Part shown: positions 20,301-28,167 of the stretch, one piece after another | How the letters are laid out: each line of letters opens with the position of its first letter | Numbering within the stretch: position 1 is the first letter of the stretch | DNA from: Allorhizobium ampelinum S4 | Lineage (GTDB): Bacteria; Pseudomonadota; Alphaproteobacteria; Rhizobiales; Rhizobiaceae | DNA length: 64,000 bases | Direction: 5' to 3' | NCBI RefSeq assembly: GCF_000016285.1 | Contig: NC_011989.1 | Coordinates: 127,001 to 191,000, forward strand | Notes under the pieces: generated by a model | Databases searched by the model: none | What the model was told of the DNA's origin: nothing | The model's input: only the letters and a program-made list of their open reading frames with translations | Made by a program: the position numbers and the translations under genes

Positions 20301-21540
20301 CATCTCCTTTTCCACCTGCGAAGGTGATGGAGCTTGATCCAGTGAATGTGTCGTCGAAGTCTGACCCAGCGATTTTTCGTATGTTGTCGAGTATATCGCC
20401 CTCAGCATCGCCCCCGGCGTTGACGCCCGTGACGAGATTGACTTGTACGGCTGCATCGGAATTGGCATAGCTTGCCGTGTCTGCTTCCGTGCCTCCGATT
20501 AGAGTATCGGCCCCTTTGCCTCCGTCCAGCGTATCATCGCCGCCGCCGCCATGGATAACGTTGTCACCATCGTCGCCCGTCAATATATCGGCATTGCTCG
20601 ATCCTGTCAGGTTCTCGATACTGTCGAACGTATCCCCAACGGCGTCTCCACCGGATGTTATGCCGGTTTTGAGGTTGACATTGACCGCCACACTTCCGGC
20701 ATAGCTTGCCGTGTCGGAGCCGTCGCCTCCGATGAGAGTATCTGCCCCAGCCTTGCCAATGAGGGTATCATTGCCAGAGCCACCAACAATGATGTTGTCT
20801 TGCGCGCTGCCGGTGCCAGTAAAGTCGCCGGTTCCTGTGTATTTCAGTATTTCGACATAGCCCGAAAGAGTGTAATTTACGGAACTCTGGACCGTGTCGT
20901 TGTCGCCTGCGCCTTTTGCTTCGGAAATGGTGACGCTGGTGCTGCCAACGTAATAGGTGTCATCTCCTTTTCCACCTGCGAAGGTGATGGAGCTTGATCC
21001 AGTGAATGTGTCGTCGAAGTCTGACCCAGCGATTTTTCGTATGTTGTCGAGTATATCGCCCTCAGCATCGCCCCCGGCGTTGACGCCCGTGACGAGATTG
21101 ACTTGTACGGCTGCATCGGAATTGGCATAGCTTGCCGTGTCTGCTTCCGTGCCTCCGATTAGAGTATCGGCCCCTTTGCCTCCGTCCAGCGTATCATCGC
21201 CGCCGCCGCCATGGATAACGTTGTCACCATCGTCGCCCGTCAATATATCGGCATTGCTCGATCCTGTCAGGTTCTCGATACTGTCGAACGTATCCCCAAC
21301 GGCGTCTCCACCGGATGTTATGCCGGTTTTGAGGTTGACATTGACCGCCACACTTCCGGCATAGCTGGCCGTGTCGGAGCCCGATCCACCGTTGAGAGCG
21401 TCGGCGCCTGCCCCACCTTTCAGCGTATCATTCCCGTCGCCACCGTTTAATATATCGTCGCCGGCCAGACCTGAAATTGTATCGTCTGAAGATGTTCCTG
21501 CTAAAGTGTTGTTTCCAGAATCGCCCGTTAAAGTCGTCAT
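17368..21540 (-). CDS. RTX-type calcium-binding repeat protein 2
   Basis: 1390 residues from ATG 21540 (MTTLTGDSGNNTLAG), 8 nt after CAGGGG as in its paralogues; an upstream in-frame start at 21585 lacks a site. It has the same design as RTX1: GGxGxDxL nonapeptides alternating with SDTASY.../VNLKTG... and DTYYVGSTSVTI/VNYTLS modules, and the same C-terminus ending SSDTLM. Its last 95 or so codons and a second block (18589-19026) are nearly identical in DNA to RTX1 (13493-13780 and 13787-14224). Codons 61-500 or so consist of two 220-residue copies that are almost the same. Probably a type I-secreted, Ca-dependent extracellular protein; no enzymatic domain seen. Divergent from the GT61 gene. 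Confidence 0.9.
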   Translation of the reverse strand: MTTLTGDSGNNTLAGTSSDDTISGLAGDDILNGGDGNDTLKGGAGADALNGGSGSDTASYAGSVAVNVNLKTGITSGGDAVGDTFDSIENLTGSSNADILTGDDGDNVIHGGGGDDTLDGGKGADTLIGGTEADTASYANSDAAVQVNLVTGVNAGGDAEGDILDNIRKIAGSDFDDTFTGSSSITFAGGKGDDTYYVGSTSVTISEAKGAGDNDTVQSSVNYTLSGYVEILKYTGTGDFTGTGSAQDNIIVGGSGNDTLIGKAGADTLIGGDGSDTASYAGSVAVNVNLKTGITSGGDAVGDTFDSIENLTGSSNADILTGDDGDNVIHGGGGDDTLDGGKGADTLIGGTEADTASYANSDAAVQVNLVTGVNAGGDAEGDILDNIRKIAGSDFDDTFTGSSSITFAGGKGDDTYYVGSTSVTISEAKGAGDNDTVQSSVNYTLSDYVEILKYTGTGDFTGTGSAQDNIIVGGSGNDTLIGKAGADTLIGGDGSDTASYGGNAAVNVNLKTNVATGGEAAGDKFYSIENLTGSSNADTLAGNSLANVLNGATGSDTASYVSSDAAVQINLITGVYTGGDAAGDTLISIEKIAGSDFDDTFTGSSSITFAGGKGDDTYYVGSTSVTITEVANEGSDTVRASMDYTLSNNLENLVYTGSNDFIGTGNALNNTITGGSGNDTLIGKAGADVLIGGSGSDTASYAGSAAVNVNLKTNLATGGEAEGDTFSSVENLTGSSNADTLTGNDSNNLLNGGGGNDTLAGGKGADTLNGGNGSDTANYADSFAAIQINLVTGTHTGGDAADDTLSSIEGVIGSQYDDRFTSASTGTLSGGGGNDTYVVSQIATTTVLVEEASAGTDTVETTLTSYTLKTNFENLTHTDSTNFLGYGNSADNVIVSQGGVDKLYGYAGNDTIRGGSGGDTIDGGDGSDTASYSDSIAAVTINLLSKTVSGGYATGDVFTSIENVEGSAYADTLTGDTGANVLSGGAGDDILVGGAGADTLNGGAGQDKITYEASSAAVKVDLSTGTATGGDAQGDKLSSIERVIGSSFNDTLIGSSVAEMLTGGAGDDILIGGGGNDVLNGGGGADVLDGGAGNYDTLNYSAATSAVALDLTTGTGSGYAAGDTFTGIEAFTGSIYGDTYTGSTYAAEYNVGAGNDTVLAGSGAEKINGGAGTDTASYALSTAGVSVNLVTNVGSGGYAEGDQYSSIEVVVGSDYSDTFTSSTDKTLLGGLGDDTYDIGSSASAITENADAGTDLVKTSSASYTLGDNLENLTYTGTANFTGSGNSADNVLTGGAGDDVLDGSTGNDALYGGEGSDVFVFNASYGNDVVFDFQASSDTIDLTGMGFATVSDAAAYASEIEDGVLFNFGNGDTLTVHGLSYASLTSSDTLM
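20041..21360 (-). repeat. Near-perfect 660-bp tandem duplication inside RTX2
   Basis: 20041-20700 and 20701-21360 match base for base except for about two differences seen by eye (20122 versus 20782, and 20211 versus 20871; the latter changes D to G in LS(D/G)YVEI). The unit is 220 codons, so the frame is kept. Such identity implies a very recent duplication or ongoing homogenisation, and the copy number may vary between isolates. Confidence 0.93.
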
Positions 21541-21580
21541 ATAATCTACCCCTGATTGCGTCCCAGGATATAGTTGGCAT

Positions 21581-21627
21581 ATCAAAATATAATCGCATAG
21601 AGGGAATTTGATTGTCTAATTTAGGAA
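21581..21627 (-). promoter_or_regulatory. Upstream block of RTX2 conserved with RTX1
   Basis: Matches 16971-17017 almost completely at the same distance (41 bp) from the start codon. It lies in the 317-bp interval between RTX2 and the divergent GT61 gene; the rest of that interval is AT-rich with no gene seen. Confidence 0.45.
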
Positions 21628-21857
21628 AATACAATCAAAAGATGAAGGCAACGCTTGTAGTATCGTACATGCAATAGTTTGGCGCAAAAATGCGAGAGTA
21701 ATGTCGAGCGGCCTAGCTGCGCAATCATGAAAACCTGGCCAAGCGCCCCTTTATTTCATGGCCTATAAGCCCTATCACTCCCCATCGGGGTAGGAATATG
21801 CTCGGTTGGCGCGCATTCAAATTTTCCGAGATTTTTTGAAAATAAAAGGATGTAAAT

Positions 21858-22907
21858 ATGACGCTGAATGTCGCGTCCGCTGAAGTGCGTTCCTGGATAC
21901 CTGTAATTCAAGTTGCCGCCGGTGCTACGGTTGGCAAAGTTCTTGATGCATTTCGTCTGCAAATTCCACTTGGCTACAATAGCCCGGAAATCACATTTCG
22001 CAGACTTGGGAGATCCTTCATTCTGGGCTGGTGTGCTGCGATAAAGTCGGAAAATTTCGGTGAAATCGAAGACACATTGTATGCCGTATATCCACCTATA
22101 TTTGATGAATTGATTCCTAAGAATGCAAATATATCACGCATATCTGATATATCGCCACTTATCATTGGTAATGGTTGGTACAAAAACTATTATCATTGGA
22201 CGTTACAGGCTATCGGCTGTCTGTTGATTTATAAAAAACATCGCGATGACGGTAATATTTTATTGGCAATGCCGCGTCTGAATGGGTGGAGGAATGAAGC
22301 CCTTTCGCTCACCGGATTTAATGGGCAATTGCTTGAGATGGACTATCACCATTTTCTGCATGTAGACGACTGCATCACCAGCAATCTGACCGGCGGCGGC
22401 TTTGCCCACCTCCCCCATCCAGCCGTTATGGCTGAATTCGAGGCCCTTGCGGCACGTGTCACGATTGAGCGCCGGTTCAGCCGCAAGATCTATGTTTCGC
22501 GCCTGGATGCGGGCGATGTGCGTCGGGTTGTCAATGAGAAGGCCGTCTGCACGTTGCTTGAAAGCCGTGGATTTGAAATCATCACACCTGGTGAGCTTTC
22601 CGTAAAGGAACAGGTCGTGGCTTTCCGCGATGCCGAGGTCATTGTTGCCCCGCATGGCGCGGGCCTGGCAAATCTTGTCTATTGCCAACCGGGTATCAAA
22701 ACCAGGGTTATTGAACTGTTCCAGGCGAGTTGCATCAATGCCTGCTATGCAAGAGTTTGTCAGGCGAAAGGGCTGGATTATACGGCAATCATCAATCCTG
22801 ATAGGCCCGGGCAGGACGCGGATGGGACGCTGAAAGAGATCAAGACCAGAAACGACATGTGGCAGATCGTCGATCTTGCTCTGCTGGAAAAAGTCTTGAT
22901 TGAATGA
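21858..22907 (+). CDS. GT61 (DUF563) family glycosyltransferase
   Basis: 349 residues; ATG 21858 follows an AAAGGATG ribosome site. The C-terminal half has the GT61 signatures KIYVSRLDAGDVRRVVNE, the regularly spaced ITPGELSVKEQV segment, and VAPHGAGLANLVYC around 262-275. The N-terminal half has WYKNYYHWTLQA, as in bacterial DUF563 proteins annotated as capsular polysaccharide biosynthesis. No signal peptide or membrane helix, so probably cytoplasmic. GT61 includes enzymes adding sugars to protein Ser/Thr or to polysaccharide. It lies between RTX2 (divergent) and RTX3 (convergent), suggesting a link to the RTX proteins; that is inference. The first 400 or so bp are clearly more AT-rich than the rest. 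Confidence 0.85.
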   Translation: MTLNVASAEVRSWIPVIQVAAGATVGKVLDAFRLQIPLGYNSPEITFRRLGRSFILGWCAAIKSENFGEIEDTLYAVYPPIFDELIPKNANISRISDISPLIIGNGWYKNYYHWTLQAIGCLLIYKKHRDDGNILLAMPRLNGWRNEALSLTGFNGQLLEMDYHHFLHVDDCITSNLTGGGFAHLPHPAVMAEFEALAARVTIERRFSRKIYVSRLDAGDVRRVVNEKAVCTLLESRGFEIITPGELSVKEQVVAFRDAEVIVAPHGAGLANLVYCQPGIKTRVIELFQASCINACYARVCQAKGLDYTAIINPDRPGQDADGTLKEIKTRNDMWQIVDLALLEKVLIE

Positions 22908-22940
22908 TCGGCCAATGAAATCAAATTGACGCAGGAGCAG

Positions 22941-22968
22941 GTGGCCGGGGCGAAAGCACCCCGGCCAC
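22941..22968. terminator. Bidirectional terminator between GT61 and RTX3
   Basis: 10-bp perfect arms (22941-22950, 22959-22968) around an 8-nt loop containing GAAAGC, followed by a T-rich stretch at 22976-22980. Homologous in position to the hairpin at 17327-17360, with compensating base changes in the stem. Confidence 0.75.
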
Positions 22969-22978
22969 ACGTCGATTT

Positions 22979-25480
22979 TTACATCAATGTATCGCTGTAT
23001 GTCAGGCTTGCATAGTTCAAGCCATGCACTGTCAGCGTATCCACGTTACTGAAGGTGAACAGCACGCCGTCCTCGATCTCGGTTGCATAGGCGGCGGCAT
23101 CGCTGACGGTGGCAAAGCCCATGTCGGTCAGATCGATCGTGTCCGCCGACGAGTCAAAGTCGAAAATCACATCATTGCCATAGTTTGAGCTGTACACGAA
23201 CACATCGCTACCTTCACCGCCGTAGAGGGCATCGTCGCCTTCACCACCGGCAAGCGTGTCATCGCCAGCGTCCGCATAAAGGACGTCATCACCGCCATCG
23301 CCATGAAGCGAATCGTCACCTTCAAGACCAAAGAGCGTATCAGCGTCCTCGCCACCCTTAAGAACGTCCGCATATCCGCTTCCCGAAAGAGTGTCGGCGT
23401 AAAAGGAACCTTCCAACGCTTCTATGGAGATCAGCACATCACCTTCTGCCGAACCGCCGACGCCTGCGTCTCCGGAGAGGCTTGCGCTGATACCAACGGA
23501 AGAGTCGGCGTAACTTGCGGTATCGCTGCCGTCGCCGCCATCCAGAATGTTCGCGCCGCTGCCTGCGTTCAGCAGATCGTCGCCGCCGCCACCGATCAGA
23601 TGGTCATCGCCTTCTCCACCTGAAAGCACATTGCTACCATCATTGCCCGTCAGGTAATCGGCTTCGCCGGAACCCGTGACGTTTTCTATCGAGACGAGGA
23701 CGTCGCCCTCTGCCGAGCCACCGGCTGTTTGACCAGTTACGAGATTGATGATTACACCTTCGGTGGAGTCGCTGTAGTTTGCCGTATCGGAACCGGCTCC
23801 GCCATCCAGGATGTCCGCTCCCGTTCGACCGGTCAAAACGTTGGCCTGATCGTCTCCCGTCAGGCTGTCAGCATAGGTTGAGCCTTCCAGATTTTCGATA
23901 GAGATGATGGTATCTCCATTCGCATATCCACCGGATAGCGTGCGGGTTTGGAGGTTAACTGTGACCGCACTGGTCGAATCCAGGTAACTCGCCGTATCGC
24001 TGCCCGCCGCGCCGTCCAATACATCGCCGCCATCGCCGCCGCGCAGTGTATTGCTTTCTCTGTTGCCGGTCAGCGTATCATTATATGCAGAGCCTTCCAG
24101 GCTTTCTATAGAGATAAACGTATCTCCTTGTGCAAATCCACCTTGCGCAAGACCCGTAGCCAGATTGACAGTAACCGCTGACGTCGAGTCACGATAGCTG
24201 GAGGTATCATTGCCACCGCCACCGCTTAACTTGTCTGCGCCGGCACCACCGATCAGCGTATCATTACCGTTGTTTCCAAACAGGTAATCCGCACCGGCCC
24301 CGCTGATCATCACGTTATCGGCCACCGTTCCAGATCCAGTGAAATTGGCCGTACCGGTGTAAGTGAGGTTTTCAAAATTCCTGGTCAGAGAATAGCTGTT
24401 TAACCCGGTCGTCACGGTGTCGATGCCCTCGCCCTCCTGTTCGATCAGATAAACGGAGGAGCTGTTGACAATGTAGTGATCATCACCCAGGCCGCCTGCA
24501 AATCGGGCATCTTTCGAGGCGGTGAATGTGTCATTGAAATCAGAGCCATAGACCTGAAGTATTTTCTCGAAAACATCGCCTTCTGCATAACCGCCGGTGT
24601 TAATACCGGTGTCGATGTTGATCTGCACGGCTTCGTTCGAATAGGTGTAGACTGCCGCTCCACCATCCGCCCCGCCCTTGAGGGTGTCGGCGCCCAAACC
24701 GCCATCCAAAAGGTCCCAACCGTAATATCCATCGATAACGTTATTGCCGTCGTCACCGGTAAGGGTGTCGTCATAGTAGGAGCCCATGAGGTTTTCGATG
24801 TCGATCAGGACATCACCTTGGGCATCGCCGCTCATCTCGCCGGTTTTGAGGTTGACCACCACAGCCATGTTGTCGACAAAACTTGCTGTGTCGGAGCCGT
24901 TCCCGCCATTGATCACATCCGCATCGAAGCCGCCCGCTAACGTGTCATCGCCGTCACCACCATGAATGGTATCACTGCCATCGCCGCCCTTGAAGATATT
25001 GTCATTATCGTCGCCGACAAGAACATCGTCTTGGCTCGATGCACTGATGACCTCAATGCTGACAAAGGTATCGCCTTGCGCATCGCCTCCACTCGCCACT
25101 CCCGTTGCGAGGTTTATATTGATCGCATCGCTTGACGTATAGTTGACAGTATCCGTGCCATCGCCGCCGTTAAGAATATCGGCCCCGGCTCCCCCATTCA
25201 GAACATCGTTACCGGCATCGCCGGAAAGGCTGTCATTACCGGCTTCGCCATAAAGAGTATCAACTCCATCGCCGCCGGAGAGGCTGTCGTTGCCTGAGCC
25301 TCCCCGAATGGAATCGGAGCCGTCTTCTCCCGAAATTGCATCATTTCCCCCATTCCCTGAGAGCACATCGTTGCCTGCGCCGCCATTGATGGTGTCATCG
25401 CCCAGGCCTCCGCTGAGGTTGTCATAGTCAGACGTGCCTGTGATTGTATCGTTGCCACTTCCACCCAAAATATATACCAT
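22979..25480 (-). CDS. RTX-type calcium-binding repeat protein 3
   Basis: 833 residues from ATG 25480 (MVYILGGSGNDTITG). This is 8 nt after CAGGGG, the spacing seen in both paralogues; a GTG at 25489 is possible but less consistent. The N-terminus is an unbroken run of nonapeptides, then SDTASY/VNLKTG modules and one DHYIVNSSSVYLIEQEGEGIDTV module. It ends FDFDSSADTIDL...YSDTLM, the same secretion-type C-terminus as RTX1 and RTX2. It has no near-identical internal DNA copies and is more diverged, so it is the older or less recombining paralogue. Expected to be type I-secreted and Ca-binding. It faces the GT61 gene across a shared terminator and lies downstream of the MFS gene on the same strand. 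Confidence 0.9.
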   Translation of the reverse strand: MVYILGGSGNDTITGTSDYDNLSGGLGDDTINGGAGNDVLSGNGGNDAISGEDGSDSIRGGSGNDSLSGGDGVDTLYGEAGNDSLSGDAGNDVLNGGAGADILNGGDGTDTVNYTSSDAININLATGVASGGDAQGDTFVSIEVISASSQDDVLVGDDNDNIFKGGDGSDTIHGGDGDDTLAGGFDADVINGGNGSDTASFVDNMAVVVNLKTGEMSGDAQGDVLIDIENLMGSYYDDTLTGDDGNNVIDGYYGWDLLDGGLGADTLKGGADGGAAVYTYSNEAVQINIDTGINTGGYAEGDVFEKILQVYGSDFNDTFTASKDARFAGGLGDDHYIVNSSSVYLIEQEGEGIDTVTTGLNSYSLTRNFENLTYTGTANFTGSGTVADNVMISGAGADYLFGNNGNDTLIGGAGADKLSGGGGNDTSSYRDSTSAVTVNLATGLAQGGFAQGDTFISIESLEGSAYNDTLTGNRESNTLRGGDGGDVLDGAAGSDTASYLDSTSAVTVNLQTRTLSGGYANGDTIISIENLEGSTYADSLTGDDQANVLTGRTGADILDGGAGSDTANYSDSTEGVIINLVTGQTAGGSAEGDVLVSIENVTGSGEADYLTGNDGSNVLSGGEGDDHLIGGGGDDLLNAGSGANILDGGDGSDTASYADSSVGISASLSGDAGVGGSAEGDVLISIEALEGSFYADTLSGSGYADVLKGGEDADTLFGLEGDDSLHGDGGDDVLYADAGDDTLAGGEGDDALYGGEGSDVFVYSSNYGNDVIFDFDSSADTIDLTDMGFATVSDAAAYATEIEDGVLFTFSNVDTLTVHGLNYASLTYSDTLM

Positions 25481-25563
25481 TTTAACCACCCCTGATTGAA
25501 ACAGGAATAGTTTGCATGTTTAAATTCGGTTGTGTAGTGTGAAAATTACATACTAAAAATAAT

Positions 25564-27192
25564 TCAATGATGATCGATATGCGGTTTGTGAAATATGTCG
25601 TCGGCAGGCGGAATGGTTTGGCGTTCGATCATCCGGTGGACATGCGGTGGTTTTGAGCCTTTGTGCAGGTCTCCCAGCCGGTCGGTGATTTCGGCATCGG
25701 CCTTGGTGCGGCGATGGTTGTGGCGCACGTAATCGACCCAGGTCGGGGTGTGATAGGTTTCCGTCCAGATATCCGGATTTTCCAGGTCGCGCATCAGCGC
25801 CCAGTTCTGCGCACCATCTCGCAGGCGGATGCGCCTGCGCTCAACCATAACCTCCAGGAATTCCGGCACGTCCTTGTCGTCGATCTCGAAATCGATCTGG
25901 ATAACGATTGGGCCGCTGCGTGGGCGGATATCCAGCCGCAGGGGCGGCTCGTTGAAACGGTTGAGCGGGTTGAGATCCAGCGTCGCAAAGGCAGGCATCG
26001 GCAAGGCGAGACCAATGCCGACACCGAGAGCCATCAGCCCGGCCGCCATCACCAGGGCATGACCTGCGCTGCCGGATTCGGCCAGCAGGCCCCAGATCCA
26101 GGCACCGCCCGCCATACCGCCGAAGGTGGCGGTCTGGTAGAGCGACAATGCCCGGCCCACTACCCAACGCGGGGTCGAAAGCTGCACCACCGTGTTGAAC
26201 AGCGACAGGGACAGCACCCAACAGGCTCCGGCCAGCACCAGGGCAGGGGCTGTCAGCCAGAAATGATGGCTGATGCCAGTCAGAACGGAGGCCAGCGCGA
26301 AGCCGGCGAAGGAACAGCTGACGATCTGCTCGCTGCTCAGCTTTTCACGAATACGTGCATTGGAAATCGCGCCTGCGATGGCGCCAATCCCGAAAGCGCC
26401 GAGCAATCCGCCATAGGCGAGTGGACCGCCGCCGAGATTGTCCTTCACCACCAGCGGCAATAGCGACAGGATCGCAGTTGCGCAAAAGCCGAAGAAAAAG
26501 CCGCGAAACAGCACTTTCATCAAGTTGGGCGACATGGCCATGTAGCGCAGGCCAGCGGCGATGGCGTGGCCGAGATTTTCGCGGGGCAGGGTGTTTTTCG
26601 GATAGACAGGCTTCCAGCGAAACAAGGCATAGATCATCGCCAGGTAGCTGACAGCGTTGATGGCAAAGGCTGTGGCAGCACCTGCAACGGCAACGATCAG
26701 GCCGCCAATGGCTGGGCCGACGCTGCGGGTGATGTTGAAGCCCATGCTGTTGAGCGAGACGGCGGATGGTAGGTCTTCGCGCCCGACGATATCGCCGACC
26801 GAGGCTTGCCAGGCCGGGCTGTTCAAGGCCGTTCCGCAGCCGATCAGAAAGGTGAAGGCCAGAAGCGACCATGGGGTCAAGAGGCCAAACCACGTAAAGA
26901 GCGACAGAAGCGCCGAGACGGTCAACAGAAAGACCTGCGCAAACAGCATGACCCGGCGGCGGTCGAACCCATCGGCCAGCGCCCCGGCCACCAGCGAAAA
27001 CAGCATGATCGGCGCGGTATTGGAGGCCTGAACCAGCGCCACCATGCTTTCCGAAGAGGAGATTGATGTCATCATCCAGGCGGCACCGACATCCTGGATC
27101 AGGCCGCCGAAGTTGGAGGTGATGCTGGCCAGCCAGATCGTCAGAAAGATCTGGTTCTTGAAAGGCGCCAATGATGATTTTCTGTCCGGCAC
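25564..27192 (-). CDS. MFS transporter (MFS_3/enterobactin-exporter-like) with C-terminal soluble domain
   Basis: 542 residues. Twelve-helix major facilitator core (about 1-405) with the loop 2-3 motif GALADGFDRRRVM and the FNITRSVGPAIGG segment of the MFS_3 group. A soluble domain of about 135 residues follows (about 408-542), starting PIVIQIDFEIDDKDVPEFLEV and resembling a ferredoxin-like (antibiotic-monooxygenase-type) fold, a pairing seen in many proteobacterial MFS_3 proteins. Likely a proton-driven exporter in the inner membrane; substrate unknown. Divergent from the rimP operon. Confidence 0.85.
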   Translation of the reverse strand: MPDRKSSLAPFKNQIFLTIWLASITSNFGGLIQDVGAAWMMTSISSSESMVALVQASNTAPIMLFSLVAGALADGFDRRRVMLFAQVFLLTVSALLSLFTWFGLLTPWSLLAFTFLIGCGTALNSPAWQASVGDIVGREDLPSAVSLNSMGFNITRSVGPAIGGLIVAVAGAATAFAINAVSYLAMIYALFRWKPVYPKNTLPRENLGHAIAAGLRYMAMSPNLMKVLFRGFFFGFCATAILSLLPLVVKDNLGGGPLAYGGLLGAFGIGAIAGAISNARIREKLSSEQIVSCSFAGFALASVLTGISHHFWLTAPALVLAGACWVLSLSLFNTVVQLSTPRWVVGRALSLYQTATFGGMAGGAWIWGLLAESGSAGHALVMAAGLMALGVGIGLALPMPAFATLDLNPLNRFNEPPLRLDIRPRSGPIVIQIDFEIDDKDVPEFLEVMVERRRIRLRDGAQNWALMRDLENPDIWTETYHTPTWVDYVRHNHRRTKADAEITDRLGDLHKGSKPPHVHRMIERQTIPPADDIFHKPHIDHH

Positions 27193-27365
27193 GGTTTTCC
27201 GCTCGATCGGTTGCAGGCTGGGATGGGCGATGAAGGGCAGCCGACCGAGAGGCGACTCGCTTGTTGCACAACCTAGTCTCTTGAAACCAAGAAAACAGTC
27301 CTTATTTGGGCAAAATCAGCTCACATCTGCGTTTAAAGGCGATTGGATCGTCTTTTCTGAAATGC

Positions 27366-27394
27366 TTGCATTGTTGGCGCTAAGGGCGTATACG
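27366..27394 (+). promoter_or_regulatory. Promoter of the rimP-nusA-infB operon
   Basis: TTGCAT, a 17-bp spacer and TATACG: a good match to the housekeeping sigma consensus, about 100 bp before rimP. It predicts a transcript start near 27401, some 20 nt before a terminator-like hairpin. It lies in the 302-bp gap between the divergent MFS gene and rimP. Confidence 0.6.
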
Positions 27395-27420
27395 GCATTC
27401 AAATTCTTGATCGCCAGATG

Positions 27421-27452
27421 AAGAGTGGGCCCGCAAGGACCCGCTCTTTTTT
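27421..27452 (+). terminator. Terminator-like hairpin in the rimP leader (possible attenuator)
   Basis: A 9-bp stem (27421-27429 with 27440-27448, one G-T pair), a 10-nt loop and a U run (27447-27452). It lies after the predicted promoter and only 30 nt before the rimP ribosome site, so it should end a share of transcripts before the operon. Because the operon encodes NusA, which affects pausing and termination at such hairpins, feedback is plausible but unproven. Confidence 0.6.
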
Positions 27453-27494
27453 GTTGGCGATGGACCATGAAGCTCCATACCGAGGAGGACAGGT

Positions 27495-28109
27495 TTGTCC
27501 GAACACGTGCCAGCCGATGAGGCGCCCGAGCCACGTCTGATTACCGAAACCGGCCTCGACCGGCGCATCGCCGATATTATCGAGCCTGTTATTGTCGAAC
27601 TTGGTTTCGAGCTCGTTCGCGTGCGGATCCTCAACCAGAACGGCATGACGCTGCAAATCATGGCTGAGCGCAAGGACGGTACGATGACCGTCGAGGATTG
27701 CGAAGAACTGTCCATGGCGATTTCTCCGGTTCTGGATGTGGAAGATCCGGTCGATAAGGAGTATCATCTGGAAGTCTCGTCGCCCGGTATCGACCGTCCG
27801 ATGGTGCGCGCATCCGATTTCACGCGTTGGCAGGGCAACCTGCTGAAATGCGAAACGTCCATTCTGATCGACAATCGCAAGCGTTTTCGTGGCAAGATTG
27901 CCGATGTCACCCCTGACGGTTTCATTCTGGAGCGCGATCAGGTTGCTTACGGGGAAGAGCCGCGGCTCACCATCCCGTTTACGGCATTGGCCGAGGCCAA
28001 GCTGATCCTGACGGATGATCTGGTCCGCGATGCGCTGCGCGCCGACAAGCAGGCAAAGGCAGCGGCTGAAGCTGCAAACCAGAACGACGAAACCGGCGAA
28101 GACCAATAA
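27495..28109 (+). CDS. rimP: Ribosome maturation factor RimP
   Basis: 204 residues. The start is TTG at 27495, 6 nt after a strong AGGAGG; no ATG or GTG in frame is as well placed. The RimP N-domain holds [10 protein letters not shown] and [10 protein letters not shown]; the signature [11 protein letters not shown] and the C-terminal SH3-like domain follow. An acidic/Ala-rich tail of about 30 residues is typical of alphaproteobacteria. RimP binds the 30S subunit (S12/S9/S5 region) during late assembly. First gene of the operon; a 58-bp gap precedes nusA. Confidence 0.95.
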   Translation: MSEHVPADEAPEPRLITETGLDRRIADIIEPVIVELGFELVRVRILNQNGMTLQIMAERKDGTMTVEDCEELSMAISPVLDVEDPVDKEYHLEVSSPGIDRPMVRASDFTRWQGNLLKCETSILIDNRKRFRGKIADVTPDGFILERDQVAYGEEPRLTIPFTALAEAKLILTDDLVRDALRADKQAKAAAEAANQNDETGEDQ

Positions 28110-28167
28110 CCGATAACGCGCCTGGCAGGCGAGCATGCCCCAGGCAGGAAGACGGAGACTTTAAACA

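Noticed and set aside
13493..25480. CRISPR-like repetitive pattern
   Set aside because: Repeats are degenerate 27-bp codon blocks of GGxGxDxLx nonapeptides in frame, without constant repeats and unique spacers.
17368..25480. Type I secretion ABC/MFP genes near the RTX genes
   Set aside because: Looked for on both strands; the only transporter nearby (25564-27192) is an MFS protein without an ATPase, so the exporter must be elsewhere.
27044..27421. 125-codon plus-strand frame overlapping the MFS gene start
   Set aside because: Mostly antisense to the MFS gene and covers the rimP promoter; no supporting features.
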